64,000 nt of DNA from JAGPKI01 sp052034135 (GCA_052034135.1 JBPOJC010000013.1:72756-136755); one strand, 5' to 3'. Positions 44,388 to 53,043 are shown, counted from the first letter of the stretch. The notes: generated from the sequence alone by a model not told the origin. Program-made: numbers and translations.

Positions 44388-45626
44388 ATGGAAAAATTGT
44401 CTTCATTAAATAAACTTCTCAAAGTGGCAAAGAAAACAGATTTTTATAGATATTTGATTAATGAAATTCCTTCTTGTGATAACAGCACAGAAATACTTGA
44501 AACCTTAGGTTTCTATACCACTAAAAGTGATTACAATTTGCATCTAAAACAGAGATTTGCTGATAATAATTTACAGTGGTTAGCAGTATCGACAGGCGGA
44601 ACTACTGATATTCCGTCTATTGCTTTCATAACCGAAAAAGAAATAAAAATGGCAGCAGAATCCTTTGAAAATCTTTATTACACTATTTTTAAAAAAAGCT
44701 TTAGGAAGAAAAAGGTTCTTTTAACAATTTCTTCTAACATAACTTTTCAATTAATTTCTACACTTTTAAAACTAAATGCAAATGTTGCTTACTTGCCGCT
44801 TGAATTTGCTATTAATAATTATGCTCTTGTATTAAGCATAATAAATTTGCTTGGAATAGAAATATGGATTACATTGCCAATTCTTCCGTTTGAAATTGCT
44901 AAACAAATAGATCATTCCGAATACCAAAGAATGGATAGTATTTTATTATTAGCTGATTTAACGACTAATCGAATTAGAAATTTAATTAAAGAAAAATTTA
45001 GATGTGATATTGTAGCACAAGTATATGGAAGTGCAGAGCACTGCCTTATCGCAATGTCAGATGACAATGGTATATTCCACCCCTCAGATAACTCTATTTT
45101 AGAATTTTTAAAATTAGGTAAAAATATTGATTATTATGAATTAATACTAACAAATTTAACGAATTATAGTACTCCAATTATTAGATATAAAACTTCTGAT
45201 GTTGTTAGAAGGATGCACGCCTTTAACGATGACCTTTTTTATACTTTTGAGATAGAGGGTAGGCTTGAAGAATGTTTCATTTCCTCTGATAACATAATCA
45301 CACCACATCATATTTTATCCGTTGTTGATAGACTATTAACAAGTTTTTCGGTGATTTCATTAGTTATTGAAGGTAACATTGATGAAATACAAGTCAAAGT
45401 AATTGTAAACACTAATAGTAGTAATATTAATTTTGATAGTCTCCATAAAAGATGTACAAGTTTATTCAAGAAAATTTTCGGTGAATATTCTAATGTTTTA
45501 GTAGATTTAGTTCCTACTAACTCGAGTAAAGGTAAAGAGGTTTTAAAAAGATTTAAACCACGCTATCTCTGGATAAAGCCAAAGAACATTAATAGATTTT
45601 GCATTAAACCTCCTGATGAAATTTAA
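44388..45626 (+). CDS. PaaK-like (phenylacetate-CoA ligase family) adenylating enzyme
   Basis: The 412-aa protein has the ATP-binding loop VSTGGTTDIP (residues 68-76), an A5-like QVYGSAEHC near 213 and RYKTSDVVRR near 266. A C-terminal lid domain ends KGKEVLKRFKPRYLW. Such enzymes activate a carboxylate as an acyl-adenylate for transfer to CoA, an amine or a carrier. The protein diverges from known PaaK. In this locus it might activate a peptide carboxylate or an acyl group attached to the peptide. No carrier protein is adjacent. Confidence 0.8.
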   Translation: MEKLSSLNKLLKVAKKTDFYRYLINEIPSCDNSTEILETLGFYTTKSDYNLHLKQRFADNNLQWLAVSTGGTTDIPSIAFITEKEIKMAAESFENLYYTIFKKSFRKKKVLLTISSNITFQLISTLLKLNANVAYLPLEFAINNYALVLSIINLLGIEIWITLPILPFEIAKQIDHSEYQRMDSILLLADLTTNRIRNLIKEKFRCDIVAQVYGSAEHCLIAMSDDNGIFHPSDNSILEFLKLGKNIDYYELILTNLTNYSTPIIRYKTSDVVRRMHAFNDDLFYTFEIEGRLEECFISSDNIITPHHILSVVDRLLTSFSVISLVIEGNIDEIQVKVIVNTNSSNINFDSLHKRCTSLFKKIFGEYSNVLVDLVPTNSSKGKEVLKRFKPRYLWIKPKNINRFCIKPPDEI

Positions 45627-45635
45627 AGAAAAAAT

Positions 45636-46436
45636 ATGAAAGTAGGAATAATCCAAGGACCTTTTAAGCTTTCTTCAGCAAGAGAAAATTGGTGTACATT
45701 TGAAAATAATGTAGATTCTTTAGTACAACAAAAAGTCAATATGATTTGTATATGTGAAGAATTTTTGGGTAAACTCTCTTTTGTTATGGAGAAATGCTTA
45801 AAATTAGCGAAAACTTATAACATCTTTATAACTCCAGGCGTTTTAATTGAAAATTCTAAAGATTCGCTAAAGCCATATATCATTTCAATTGTTATTGATC
45901 CAGAAGGCAGAATTTTAGTTAAACATAGAAAAGTATTTATGCCTCCACAAGATTCAGAATATTTCAATGCTGGGAATAGTTTTGATGACTGTATATTTGA
46001 TTTTTTAGGAATAAGAAGTGCGATCTTAATTTGCGGAGACATAATTTCACCAATAGCACTTAGATATTTAAAGCAGAGATACAACATTGAATTAGTAATA
46101 CTTCTATTACGATTACCAGAAGATGAAAATTTTTTCATTCCACTCGTTAAAATACGTGCTGCTGAAAACAATGTGGCTATTCTTATAGTGAATGTATATG
46201 AAAAGAGTTTTCATGTCAAAATTGCTAGCCGATTGATCCTTCCAATAGAAAATGATATAGAAATATGTGAAAAAGATGGAATAGGAACAATTTCAATTGA
46301 TGTTGTTTCATTATCAGAAAGTTTACAATTAACTAAAGAAAATTTTCTTAGAAGTAAACAAAATTCTATAATAAAAGATATGATATATAATGCTTTTGAG
46401 AATGAAAAACGTCTATTTAGCATTGTAAAAAAATGA
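45636..46436 (+). CDS. Nitrilase-superfamily carbon-nitrogen hydrolase
   Basis: The 266-aa protein has the nitrilase Glu-Lys-Cys triad: E41 or E42 in CICEEF, K99 in VKHRKVFMP and C133 in LICGDI. DPEGRILVKHRKV and FNAGNSF are typical of the amidase branches. The enzymes hydrolyse or form C-N bonds (amides, carbamoyl groups, N-acyl transfer) on small molecules or peptides. It overlaps the radical SAM start by 4 nt (ATGA), so the two products are made together. The substrate is unknown; an amide on the modified peptide is a reasonable guess. Confidence 0.85.
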   Translation: MKVGIIQGPFKLSSARENWCTFENNVDSLVQQKVNMICICEEFLGKLSFVMEKCLKLAKTYNIFITPGVLIENSKDSLKPYIISIVIDPEGRILVKHRKVFMPPQDSEYFNAGNSFDDCIFDFLGIRSAILICGDIISPIALRYLKQRYNIELVILLLRLPEDENFFIPLVKIRAAENNVAILIVNVYEKSFHVKIASRLILPIENDIEICEKDGIGTISIDVVSLSESLQLTKENFLRSKQNSIIKDMIYNAFENEKRLFSIVKK

Positions 46437-47764
46437 ATTACGTTCTTTCTATGTATTCAATAATCAGCAAATTAGGTCTCAAAGACTCAATTGCAGTTTA
46501 TAATGTATTTACTAAAGCACTTATCTTAGGGGGTAACATTTATAAAAGGGTTTTAAAACAGAATAACTTCATAAATACCCTGAAATACCCATTTTTAAAA
46601 GTAGAAGAAATAAAAAAATTGAATAATTTGGGAGTTATAGTTGACTCAAGTTTAGATGAAAAAAAGGTTACAAAAGAAAAAATTCTAGAAGTCATTAAAG
46701 ATTCAAGTAAGATTAACCTAACTTTGCTTTTAACACTTGACTGTAATATGGATTGTTCATATTGTTATGAAAAAGAAAATCGTAACAAAGCTTATATGGA
46801 CTTATCAACTTGTAATAAAATTTTACAATACTTTGTTTATTTGCTTGATTACTCATCGTCTAAGAAAATATCAGTTACAATTTACGGAGGAGAGCCTCTG
46901 TTAAACATAGATGCAATAAAATATTTATTACCAAGAATAAAGCAATCTGCTATAAAGAAAAAAATAATTCTCAATGTAGATCTTATAACTAATGGAATCT
47001 TATTATCTTTAAATCTTCTTAATCAACTTAAACAATATGGATTGAATAGTGTGCAAATTACTTTAGATGGATGCGAAGAAGTCAACGACTCACGACGATA
47101 TTTTAAGAACGGTAAAGGAACATTTAATAAAATATTTTCGAATCTTATAGAAACTGCAGACTGTTTACCTACAACACTTAGAATTAATCTTGACAGTAAT
47201 AATGTTGATAAGATTACGCGATTTTTAGACATTTTAAGGAAATTTGAACTTCACAGAAAAATAATTCTTCGTCCTGCATTTGTTTTTTCGCCCAAATATT
47301 CATGTAATAATCTTATAGAAAATACAAATAACTTGCTATTCTTTTGGAAGAAAGCATCAGAAAGAAATTTTATCATTCCTTTTGATCTATTTTCCCTACT
47401 TCCTGTTTGCTCAATCTACAAAAATTATGACTTAGTAATAGGACCCTTAGGAGAGATTTACAAATGTATTGGGTTTGCTGGTAATAAGAAGTTTATTATT
47501 GGTCATATAGATGAATTTAAACATCAAGTAGAAAATTATCCATTTAAACCTCAAAGTTTGATAATAAGAGATAAGTGTGTAAGCTGTAAGTATTGGCCAT
47601 TGTGTCTGTCAGGATGTAGAATGTTAGCTTACATAAAATTTGGTTCTTTAGAATCTATCTATTGTCAAAAGGAATTTTTTGATGCAATTTTTGAACATCT
47701 ATTACCACTTTATATCTCTCAAAATTATGATGTAAATTTACAGAATTTTGCTTCTTCGAGCTAA
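46433..47764 (+). CDS. Radical SAM/SPASM peptide maturase
   Basis: The 443-aa protein has an N-terminal region of about 95 residues that could bind a leader peptide. The radical SAM motif CNMDCSYCYE (C104, C108, C111) and YGGEPLLN near residue 151 follow. The C-terminal SPASM domain has Cys in PVCSIY, YKCIGF, CVSCKYWPLCLSGC and IYCQKE, enough for two auxiliary [4Fe-4S] clusters. CxxxCxYCYE plus SPASM is the hallmark of enzymes that form thioether or C-C links in ribosomal peptides. The neighbouring small peptide gene and proteases fit that use. Which bond it makes is not visible. Confidence 0.9.
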   Translation: MNYVLSMYSIISKLGLKDSIAVYNVFTKALILGGNIYKRVLKQNNFINTLKYPFLKVEEIKKLNNLGVIVDSSLDEKKVTKEKILEVIKDSSKINLTLLLTLDCNMDCSYCYEKENRNKAYMDLSTCNKILQYFVYLLDYSSSKKISVTIYGGEPLLNIDAIKYLLPRIKQSAIKKKIILNVDLITNGILLSLNLLNQLKQYGLNSVQITLDGCEEVNDSRRYFKNGKGTFNKIFSNLIETADCLPTTLRINLDSNNVDKITRFLDILRKFELHRKIILRPAFVFSPKYSCNNLIENTNNLLFFWKKASERNFIIPFDLFSLLPVCSIYKNYDLVIGPLGEIYKCIGFAGNKKFIIGHIDEFKHQVENYPFKPQSLIIRDKCVSCKYWPLCLSGCRMLAYIKFGSLESIYCQKEFFDAIFEHLLPLYISQNYDVNLQNFASSS

Positions 47765-47796
47765 GAAGAAATAAATAAAAATATAAGGAGGATGTG

Positions 47797-48546
47797 ATGA
47801 ATATGGAAGTATTGAATTTTTGGAATATTTTGCTTTTGATGGTTGCTTTTGGAATAGTTTTATGGGTATTAGCTAATTGGTTTAAGAAATGGGCTAATGT
47901 AGAAATAGGCAAGGAACCTAAAACAGGTGTGTATGAAATCTTTGATTGTTTAATCGCTGTTGGAGTTTGGTTTGCTGGAATGAAGTTATTACCAAAATTT
48001 GTAAAAAATTATGATATATTTACTCTTTTGTATCTTTTAATGACAGTTGTTATTATTGCAATTTTTACATTAGCAAGAAGAAGAAATTTCTCAGACATTG
48101 GTTTATCCAAAAAAAATATTAGAAAAATGTTAATCTTTACTATAATTATGTTTGGAGTAACTTTTGCTTATAATCTTTGTGCATTGTATTTTAAAATTAG
48201 CCCTTATCCTATAAAAATAGAAATTATGTCATTAAAAACTGCATTAATTATTATTGGAATGGGCATTATTAATCCAGGGTTGATTGAAGAACTCCTTTTT
48301 AGAGGTTTTGTTTTATCAAAGTTAGAGAGATTCTTGAACTGGAAATGGGCATTATTAATTTCTGCAGTTCTTTTTGGAATTATTCATGTTGGACAGGGAA
48401 TCTTTCCTATTATGGGCAGCATCTATTTAGGACTACTATTTGGTTATGTTTTCCATTGTGTTAGAAACATTATACCATTGGTAATTGGGCATGGTGTAGG
48501 GCTAACAACTGCTATTGTCGTTGCTAATTTGTTGAGAATTTTATAA
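47797..48546 (+). CDS. CPBP-family intramembrane metalloprotease
   Basis: This membrane protein of about 249 residues has six to eight hydrophobic segments. The CPBP/Abi motifs are EELLFRGF near residue 167, FGIIHVGQG near 193 and IPLVIGHGVG near 229. The first Glu pair and the two His are the presumed metal site. I chose ATG 47797, 5 nt after GGAGG, over GTG 47794, which is too close. CPBP proteins near bacteriocin and RiPP loci often give self-immunity or process the peptide, fitting this locus. Related Rce1 enzymes cleave prenylated proteins. Confidence 0.88.
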   Translation: MNMEVLNFWNILLLMVAFGIVLWVLANWFKKWANVEIGKEPKTGVYEIFDCLIAVGVWFAGMKLLPKFVKNYDIFTLLYLLMTVVIIAIFTLARRRNFSDIGLSKKNIRKMLIFTIIMFGVTFAYNLCALYFKISPYPIKIEIMSLKTALIIIGMGIINPGLIEELLFRGFVLSKLERFLNWKWALLISAVLFGIIHVGQGIFPIMGSIYLGLLFGYVFHCVRNIIPLVIGHGVGLTTAIVVANLLRIL

Positions 48547-48561
48547 AGTTTGAGGAAATAG

Positions 48562-48711
48562 GGTTTAATTTTTGTTTTTGGAATTGGTATTTATCTTTCT
48601 CTGCTTTACTTTTATTCGAAAAGTATCTGGTCACCTTTTATATCTCATCTAATCATTAATTGTGTGAGCGGTTCGTGGGGTAAATCATTCCATCCAGAAA
48701 GACAGCGTTAG
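48562..48711 (+). pseudogene. C-terminal fragment of a second CPBP-family protease
   Basis: An open stretch without a start encodes YLSLLYFYSKSIWSPFISHL followed by IIN, matching the last CPBP motif (a glycine-rich helix, then SIW-P-I-H). The intact gene just upstream has a different C-terminus, so this is a leftover of another copy rather than read-through. A TAG lies immediately upstream in the frame, and the fragment ends at TAG 48709. Confidence 0.6.
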
Positions 48712-48772
48712 ACTACGCGAATTATTTGCAGATTAAATGTTCTCCCATAAGGAAACAAGCATAATCATAATT

Positions 48773-49555
48773 TTAATAGTGTCCTAATAAACCTCTATCT
48801 TTGGCAATTTTCTCACAAAGCTTAAAAATATAAAAACCTAAGAAGAAGTAAAAAAGTGCTGTAATTATAAGGATAAAAATATCATTAAAAGGCATATTAA
48901 AGATTGAGATTCCTTTGGTCATATTATCCCTGATTAGTTTTGTACCTAAAGAAAGTGGTAGAAATTTAAAAGCAAATATTTTATCAACTGGTGCAGCAAT
49001 AAAGCCAACAAATATGAATTGAAGTATTTGAAAGAGAGACTGGATTCTTTTGTAAATAAGCCCTAATCCGCCCATAATAAATCCTATGCCATAAGCACCT
49101 GCAAGCGAAAGAACAAGAAGAGGAACAATTGTCAAAAGATCAAGGTGTAAAAATTTACCTGTTGTAATCATCATAAGGAAGAGAAATGGAACAGTCCAAA
49201 AAATATTCAGTATTAAATCTGATATAACAATAAATATAGAAATAGTACCAAAGCCGAATGGAGACATATAAAGCTGTTCTAAAGTACCAGTCTGTGCTTC
49301 TTCCATTAATCCCCATGATAATGTGCTATATCCACTTATTGCGTAAGTCCAAACAAAGAATCCTACAATAATACCCTCAATAGTATTTGAAAAAGTTGCA
49401 GATTGACTACCAATCATATACTTCGACCCAAAAAATATTGCTAAAAAGATTAAATAAATAGTTATTATTGAAGAGAAAAAATTTAAAGGATATCTTAAAA
49501 TTAGTTTAAGTCTTTTTATAAAAATCGTACTAAAAAGATTCCATTGATTTTTCAT
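48773..49555 (-). CDS. ABC-2 type transporter permease
   Basis: The 260-aa protein has six predicted membrane segments and the ABC-2 layout, with FVWTYAISGYSTLSWGLMEEAQTGTLEQLYMSPFG near residue 70 (the conserved EE-TGTLE element). It partners with the ATPase gene whose stop it overlaps by 4 nt. ABC-2 pairs export lipids, glycans, drugs or peptides. Convergent placement beside the modification locus makes export of, or immunity to, its product plausible, though a separate promoter implies independent control. Confidence 0.88.
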   Translation of the reverse strand: MKNQWNLFSTIFIKRLKLILRYPLNFFSSIITIYLIFLAIFFGSKYMIGSQSATFSNTIEGIIVGFFVWTYAISGYSTLSWGLMEEAQTGTLEQLYMSPFGFGTISIFIVISDLILNIFWTVPFLFLMMITTGKFLHLDLLTIVPLLVLSLAGAYGIGFIMGGLGLIYKRIQSLFQILQFIFVGFIAAPVDKIFAFKFLPLSLGTKLIRDNMTKGISIFNMPFNDIFILIITALFYFFLGFYIFKLCEKIAKDRGLLGHY

Positions 49556-50487
49556 TTTTGCACAAGTTTTAAATATATATCTTCAAAGTCAGGTTCAATC
49601 CTCGTAATGCTTAGAAGTTTCACATTATTGTCCTTAAGAGTTTCAAGTAATTTATAAATAATCATAAAATCTTTCAATTCAATAATTATTTCAGTTTTTG
49701 AACTGTTTTCTGTATATTTTGTTCCTAGTGAGATTTTTTGAAACTCTTCTTTTACCTTGTTGTCAATTCTACCGTCTATTTCAAACTTATAAGCATTCAC
49801 TTTAAAAAAATCTTTAAGTGAATCTAACTTTTCATCTGCCACTATTTTTCCTTTATTAATTACTATTACCCTTTCGCAAACATTTTCTATAACTCTCATA
49901 TTGTGTGAACTGAGGAGAATGGTCCTTCCTTTATTTACCATTTCATTTTTTAAAAGGTTTTGAACTTCATGTGTTGATTCTACATCAAGTCCGAGAGTTG
50001 GTTCATCGAGAAGAATTATTTCAGTATCTTTTATTAACGCTGATGCAATGGCAAGCTTTTGCTGCATACCTCGAGAGAGGAAGCGAGCTTCAGTGTTTGT
50101 CTTTTCTTTTAGTCCAAAAATATTGATTAGCTCATCTATTCTCTTTTTACAATTCTTATACGAGTAACCCATAAGACCTGCAAAGAATATAAGGTTTTCC
50201 TTTACTGTAAGTCTCCAGTAAATATTGCGATTACCCTCCAGAACACTTGAGATTTTTTTAAATGCAAAATATGGATTTTTTGTTACATTTATTCCGTCTA
50301 TCCAAATTTTTCCTGATGATGAATTAATTAAACAACACAATGATTTAATTGTAGTCGTTTTCCCGGCACCATTTGGTCCTAAAAGACCTACAATTTCAGC
50401 ATCATTAATACTAAATGAAATCTCATCTATTGCTCGAACTTCAGTTTTACCCTTGTAAATTTTAGTTAAATTCTCACATCTAATCAT
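49552..50487 (-). CDS. ABC transporter ATP-binding protein
   Basis: The 311-aa ATPase has Walker A GPNGAGKTTT near residue 37, Q-loop SSVLEGNRN, signature LSRGMQQKLAIA near 137 and Walker B IILLDEPTLGLD. A C-terminal extension of about 90 residues is typical of ABC-2 (antibiotic or sodium) exporters. Translation is coupled to the permease by the ATGA overlap. Confidence 0.93.
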   Translation of the reverse strand: MIRCENLTKIYKGKTEVRAIDEISFSINDAEIVGLLGPNGAGKTTTIKSLCCLINSSSGKIWIDGINVTKNPYFAFKKISSVLEGNRNIYWRLTVKENLIFFAGLMGYSYKNCKKRIDELINIFGLKEKTNTEARFLSRGMQQKLAIASALIKDTEIILLDEPTLGLDVESTHEVQNLLKNEMVNKGRTILLSSHNMRVIENVCERVIVINKGKIVADEKLDSLKDFFKVNAYKFEIDGRIDNKVKEEFQKISLGTKYTENSSKTEIIIELKDFMIIYKLLETLKDNNVKLLSITRIEPDFEDIYLKLVQK

Positions 50488-50506
50488 GTTTATTGATTTC
50501 CCAAAA

Positions 50507-50515
50507 TATTATAAC
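50507..50515 (-). promoter_or_regulatory. Extended -10 promoter of the ABC exporter pair
   Basis: On the minus strand TGTTATAAT is a perfect extended -10 (TGN plus TATAAT), ending 20 nt before the start codon. No -35 match is found, as is common for extended -10 promoters. Confidence 0.5.
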
Positions 50516-50618
50516 ATATTTACATTTAAAAAATTAATTAATTCTTTTATGGTGCTTAATTGATTAAATTCAAAAATTAGATATTCAAATAAGCAATCTA
50601 TAAAGAAATACAGAAATA

Positions 50619-50647
50619 TTGACAAAACCAATCAAAATATAGATAAT
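50619..50647 (+). promoter_or_regulatory. Near-consensus promoter of tRNA-Arg(TCT)
   Basis: A perfect -35 TTGACA (50619-50624) and a -10 GATAAT (50642-50647) are spaced by exactly 17 nt, and the mature tRNA begins 18 nt after the -10. This is the strongest promoter I can see in the window. Confidence 0.8.
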
Positions 50648-50665
50648 TGCAGTGAAATATTACAG

Positions 50666-50739
50666 GCGCCTGTAGCTCAGTTGGATAGAGCATCTGCCTT
50701 CTAAGCAGGTGGCCGTGGGTTCGAGTCCCGCCAGGCGCA
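50666..50739 (+). tRNA. tRNA-Arg (anticodon TCT)
   Basis: The cloverleaf folds fully. The acceptor GCGCCTG pairs with CAGGCGC, the D stem is GCTC/GAGC and the anticodon stem is TCTGC/GCAGG around loop CTTCTAA (anticodon TCT). The T stem is GTGGG/CCCGC with loop TTCGAGT. The discriminator is A at 50739, and CCA is not encoded. It reads AGA/AGG, the favoured Arg codons of this AT-rich genome. Confidence 0.97.
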
Positions 50740-50741
50740 GA

Positions 50742-50775
50742 TATATACAAAATTAAATTTTATATAAGTCTTTTT
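50742..50775 (+). terminator. Possible terminator after tRNA-Arg(TCT)
   Basis: TATATACAAAATT can pair with AATTTTATATA (one bulged C), followed by AGTCTTTTTG. It starts just after the tRNA. The stem is all A/T, so the call is weak. Confidence 0.4.
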
Positions 50776-50867
50776 GTTTATTTTTGATCTAAGATAAATC
50801 GCTTTTAGTCTTATAATTTCAATATAATGAAAGGAAATATCATATCCTCCAGAGAATAATGAGACAT

Positions 50868-51119
50868 TCTGAGTGAAGAATCTCCTTGCTTGCATTTTAT
50901 TCTGGATTCCCGCTTTCGCGGGAATGACCCGCAAGGAGATCCTTCGGTCGCTTTTAGATACGCTCCTCAGGGTGACAGGAGTAGTGTCATTCTGAAGTGC
51001 GGTATTTTCGCACACGTACTGAGGTATCTCCTTATTTGTTTTTGTCATCCCCGAATTCCACGCAACTGTCATCCCCGAATGTCTTTATCGGGGATCCAGA
51101 CTGTCTTGCTTCTTTCAAA
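50868..51119. repeat. Dispersed palindromic repeat cluster, left of the IS3 element
   Basis: The block contains a nested hairpin: ATCTCCTTGC (50880-50889) pairs with GCAAGGAGAT (50931-50940), enclosing ATTCCCGC-TTTC-GCGGGAAT (50906-50925). Then come GATCCTTCGGTCGC, CTCCTCAGGGTGACAG, two copies of TGTCATCCCCGAAT (51045-51058, 51067-51080) and TTATCGGGGATCCAGA (51086-51101). The same modules occur, inverted, at 12.0-12.2 kb. Chance translations read VIPAKAGIQ and DSRFRGND, known signatures of genome-wide intergenic repeats. Confidence 0.88.
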
Positions 51120-51141
51120 TGAGACAAAATCTCACTCATAA

Positions 51142-52144
51142 TTAATCAGTAGCTCCAAAACTTAACTTCAATTTTAAATTATATTCTTTATTTTTAATTT
51201 TCCTACTTTCTTTTGCTTTTAATATTTTATCCTCTCTTTCTTTTAATATTTCCTCTGGATTACCTCTATAGTAATCAACAGGTCTTAAGTAGTTAATACT
51301 TGAATGAAGCCTCTCATTGTTATAGTAGTCTACATATTTTGCAATTATTTGTTCTGCGTCAGTGAATGTAGCAGGATAATCTTTTCTTAAAGCTTCCTGC
51401 CTTAATAAACCATTCCACCTTTCTAATTTACCATTAGTTTCCGGGTGGTTTCTTCTTGTTCTAATGTCAATTAGGTAAGCCAACGATATTACTTCTCTGA
51501 ATTCTTTTGAGATAAATTGAGAGCCATTATCATGTATTATCTTTGGAGATATTTCTCTGTTTTTATCAAGGATTTCTTGAATGAATAAACTTACGCTCTT
51601 TGAACTAATATCTGGTAATAACTTCCATCCTACTATATACCTCGAATAACCATCAAGGACAGCAATAAGAAATCCCCATATTTCACTCACTTTTATATAC
51701 ATTATGTCCGTATGCCAATGTTCGTTTACTTTAGTTGGTTTTTCTTTGTATTCCTTTTCTGCTCTTCCTTTGATGTTGCCCCATCTATTAAGAAGATTAT
51801 ATTTTGTTAAGATTCCGTAAACTTGTTGGGGAGTTAAATAGACGATATCTTCATCTATCATCTGGTAAGTTAATTTCTTATAGCCAATTCCTGGATTTAA
51901 TTTTGCATATCTTACTACAATATCTTCCTCTTCTTTTAATACCTTTATTAGGGTTTAACAAAAGGAATCTTAGGGGTTTCTTTTCCTTTTAACCATCTAT
52001 AATAGGTAGCTCTGCCTTATTACAAAGCTTTTCTAATATCCACTCCAACTTAAAGCCAGTAAGTTCTTTCATTCTTTTAACTTCTTCTTTTATTATTTCT
52101 TTAAGTTCTTTATCCTTAACATTGTGTCCTATAATTCCCCAAGA
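51142..52144 (-). pseudogene. IS3-family transposase OrfB, split by two frame disruptions
   Basis: The longest intact piece (51142-51861, 239 aa) holds the full rve catalytic core: HTDIMYIK, HDNGSQF and NHPETNGKLERWN supply the D, D and E. Upstream, homologous sequence lies in three different frames. The first follows orfA's A-run in the -1 frame and ends at 51989. The second (GRATYYRWLKGKETPKIP) runs from 52016 to a stop at 51948. The third begins after 51955 and joins the catalytic piece (VVRYAKLNPGIGYKKLTYQM). Two single-base losses near 52020 and 51953 would explain this. Sequencing error is an alternative. Confidence 0.8.
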
Positions 52145-52449
52145 TTTTTTTTTAAAATAAGGTTCTCTTCTGCCAGAGTTGCAATTACATTCTTCATTCT
52201 ATCAATTTCAGCTTCTTTTAACTTTTCTTTTCTACTTCTCTTATTAATACCATTCTTAAATGATTCATAAGCTCCTTCCAAGAATTTCTTCTGCCAGGTA
52301 TAGTATTGCCTTGTATCAATATTATACTTTTTACATACTTCTGATACAGGTACTTTACCAACTAATACCTCTTTTACAATTTCAAACTTCTTCTCAGGAC
52401 TAAAATGCCTCCTGTTAGATCCATTAACATTTTTTGGTTCTACAACCAT
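52129..52449 (-). CDS. IS3-family transposase OrfA
   Basis: The 106-aa protein has the helix-turn-helix typical of IS3 OrfA (RRHFSPEKKFEIVKEVLVGK, then VSEVCKKYNIDTRQYYTWQKKF) and a C-terminal leucine-zipper-like coil. Near its end is an A9 run (minus strand 52153 to 52145), the classic slippery site for the programmed -1 frameshift that makes OrfAB. The -1 frame after this run indeed stays open into orfB-like sequence. Confidence 0.9.
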   Translation of the reverse strand: MVVEPKNVNGSNRRHFSPEKKFEIVKEVLVGKVPVSEVCKKYNIDTRQYYTWQKKFLEGAYESFKNGINKRSRKEKLKEAEIDRMKNVIATLAEENLILKKNLGEL

Positions 52450-52521
52450 TTTTAAAGTATCCTCCTTTTAATGTTATTTTAAGGATACCACTAATTAATT
52501 TATGATTAAAGTGTTGTCTCA

Positions 52522-53043
52522 TTTTGTTTATAACTTGACAAGACCAATGTTTTTGTTTTATAAGTATTATAAGATAGGTGATCTTTACGAGCAAAATACA
52601 GATACGCTTCTTAAGGATAACGATGAGTGACTTGAGACTCCTTCATCGACGGAAATAGTGCTCCTCAGGGTGACAGAAGGGCTGTTATTCCCGAAATCAA
52701 TTATAAGGAAATTCAGTATTTTTTGTAAAAAAAGACATTTTTGCCTGTTCTTTTCTATTCTCATATGGCAGAATTCTAGTTCATTTCTCCATCCTCAAGT
52801 GTCTTTATCGGAAATTCAATATTCTTTAATTAATTACTACTTTTTGAATTTTTGTCTTCATGGAAATTACATATTGTATATGTATTCCTACTTCTTCAGT
52901 ATAACTTAAAGGATTTCATTGAGAATAAAACATAGTAGAACATAGTTTTTGTTACTACTTTCTCGGTATTTATTATGAACCTTTAAAAAGTAGTAGAATT
53001 GATCTTTAGTTAAAAATAAAAATTTATCAATATATAATTTAAT
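52522..53043. other. Gene-free spacer with degraded repeat fragments
   Basis: To the right of the IS3 element, CTCCTCAGGGTGACAG (near 52661) and TGTTATTCCCGAAAT (near 52683) are fragments of the dispersed repeat family. TGTCTTTATCGGAAATTCA near 52799 is a decayed half of the 34-nt palindrome. No gene or RNA is recognised in the rest. Confidence 0.65.

Larger units (their letters stand above)
51120..52521 (-). mobile_element. IS3-family insertion sequence, probably inactive
   Basis: About 1.40 kb, with orfA and orfB on the minus strand. The ends form imperfect inverted repeats: TGAGACAA at 51120-51127 and its complement TTGTCTCA at 52514-52521, with similarity continuing inward to an AATTAAT-like end. 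The flanking bases do not give a clear target duplication. Dispersed-repeat fragments lie on both sides, so the element appears to have entered a repeat cluster. OrfB is broken (see its entry), so autonomous movement is unlikely. Confidence 0.85.

Noticed and set aside
50701..51072. A 123-codon minus-strand frame ending RDSNPRPPA, and an overlapping plus-strand frame at 50890-51141
   Set aside because: They run through the tRNA-Arg gene and the dispersed repeats. RDSNPRPPA is the well-known false translation of a tRNA, and VIPAKAGIQ/DSRFRGND are false translations of the repeats. No ribosome binding site is present.
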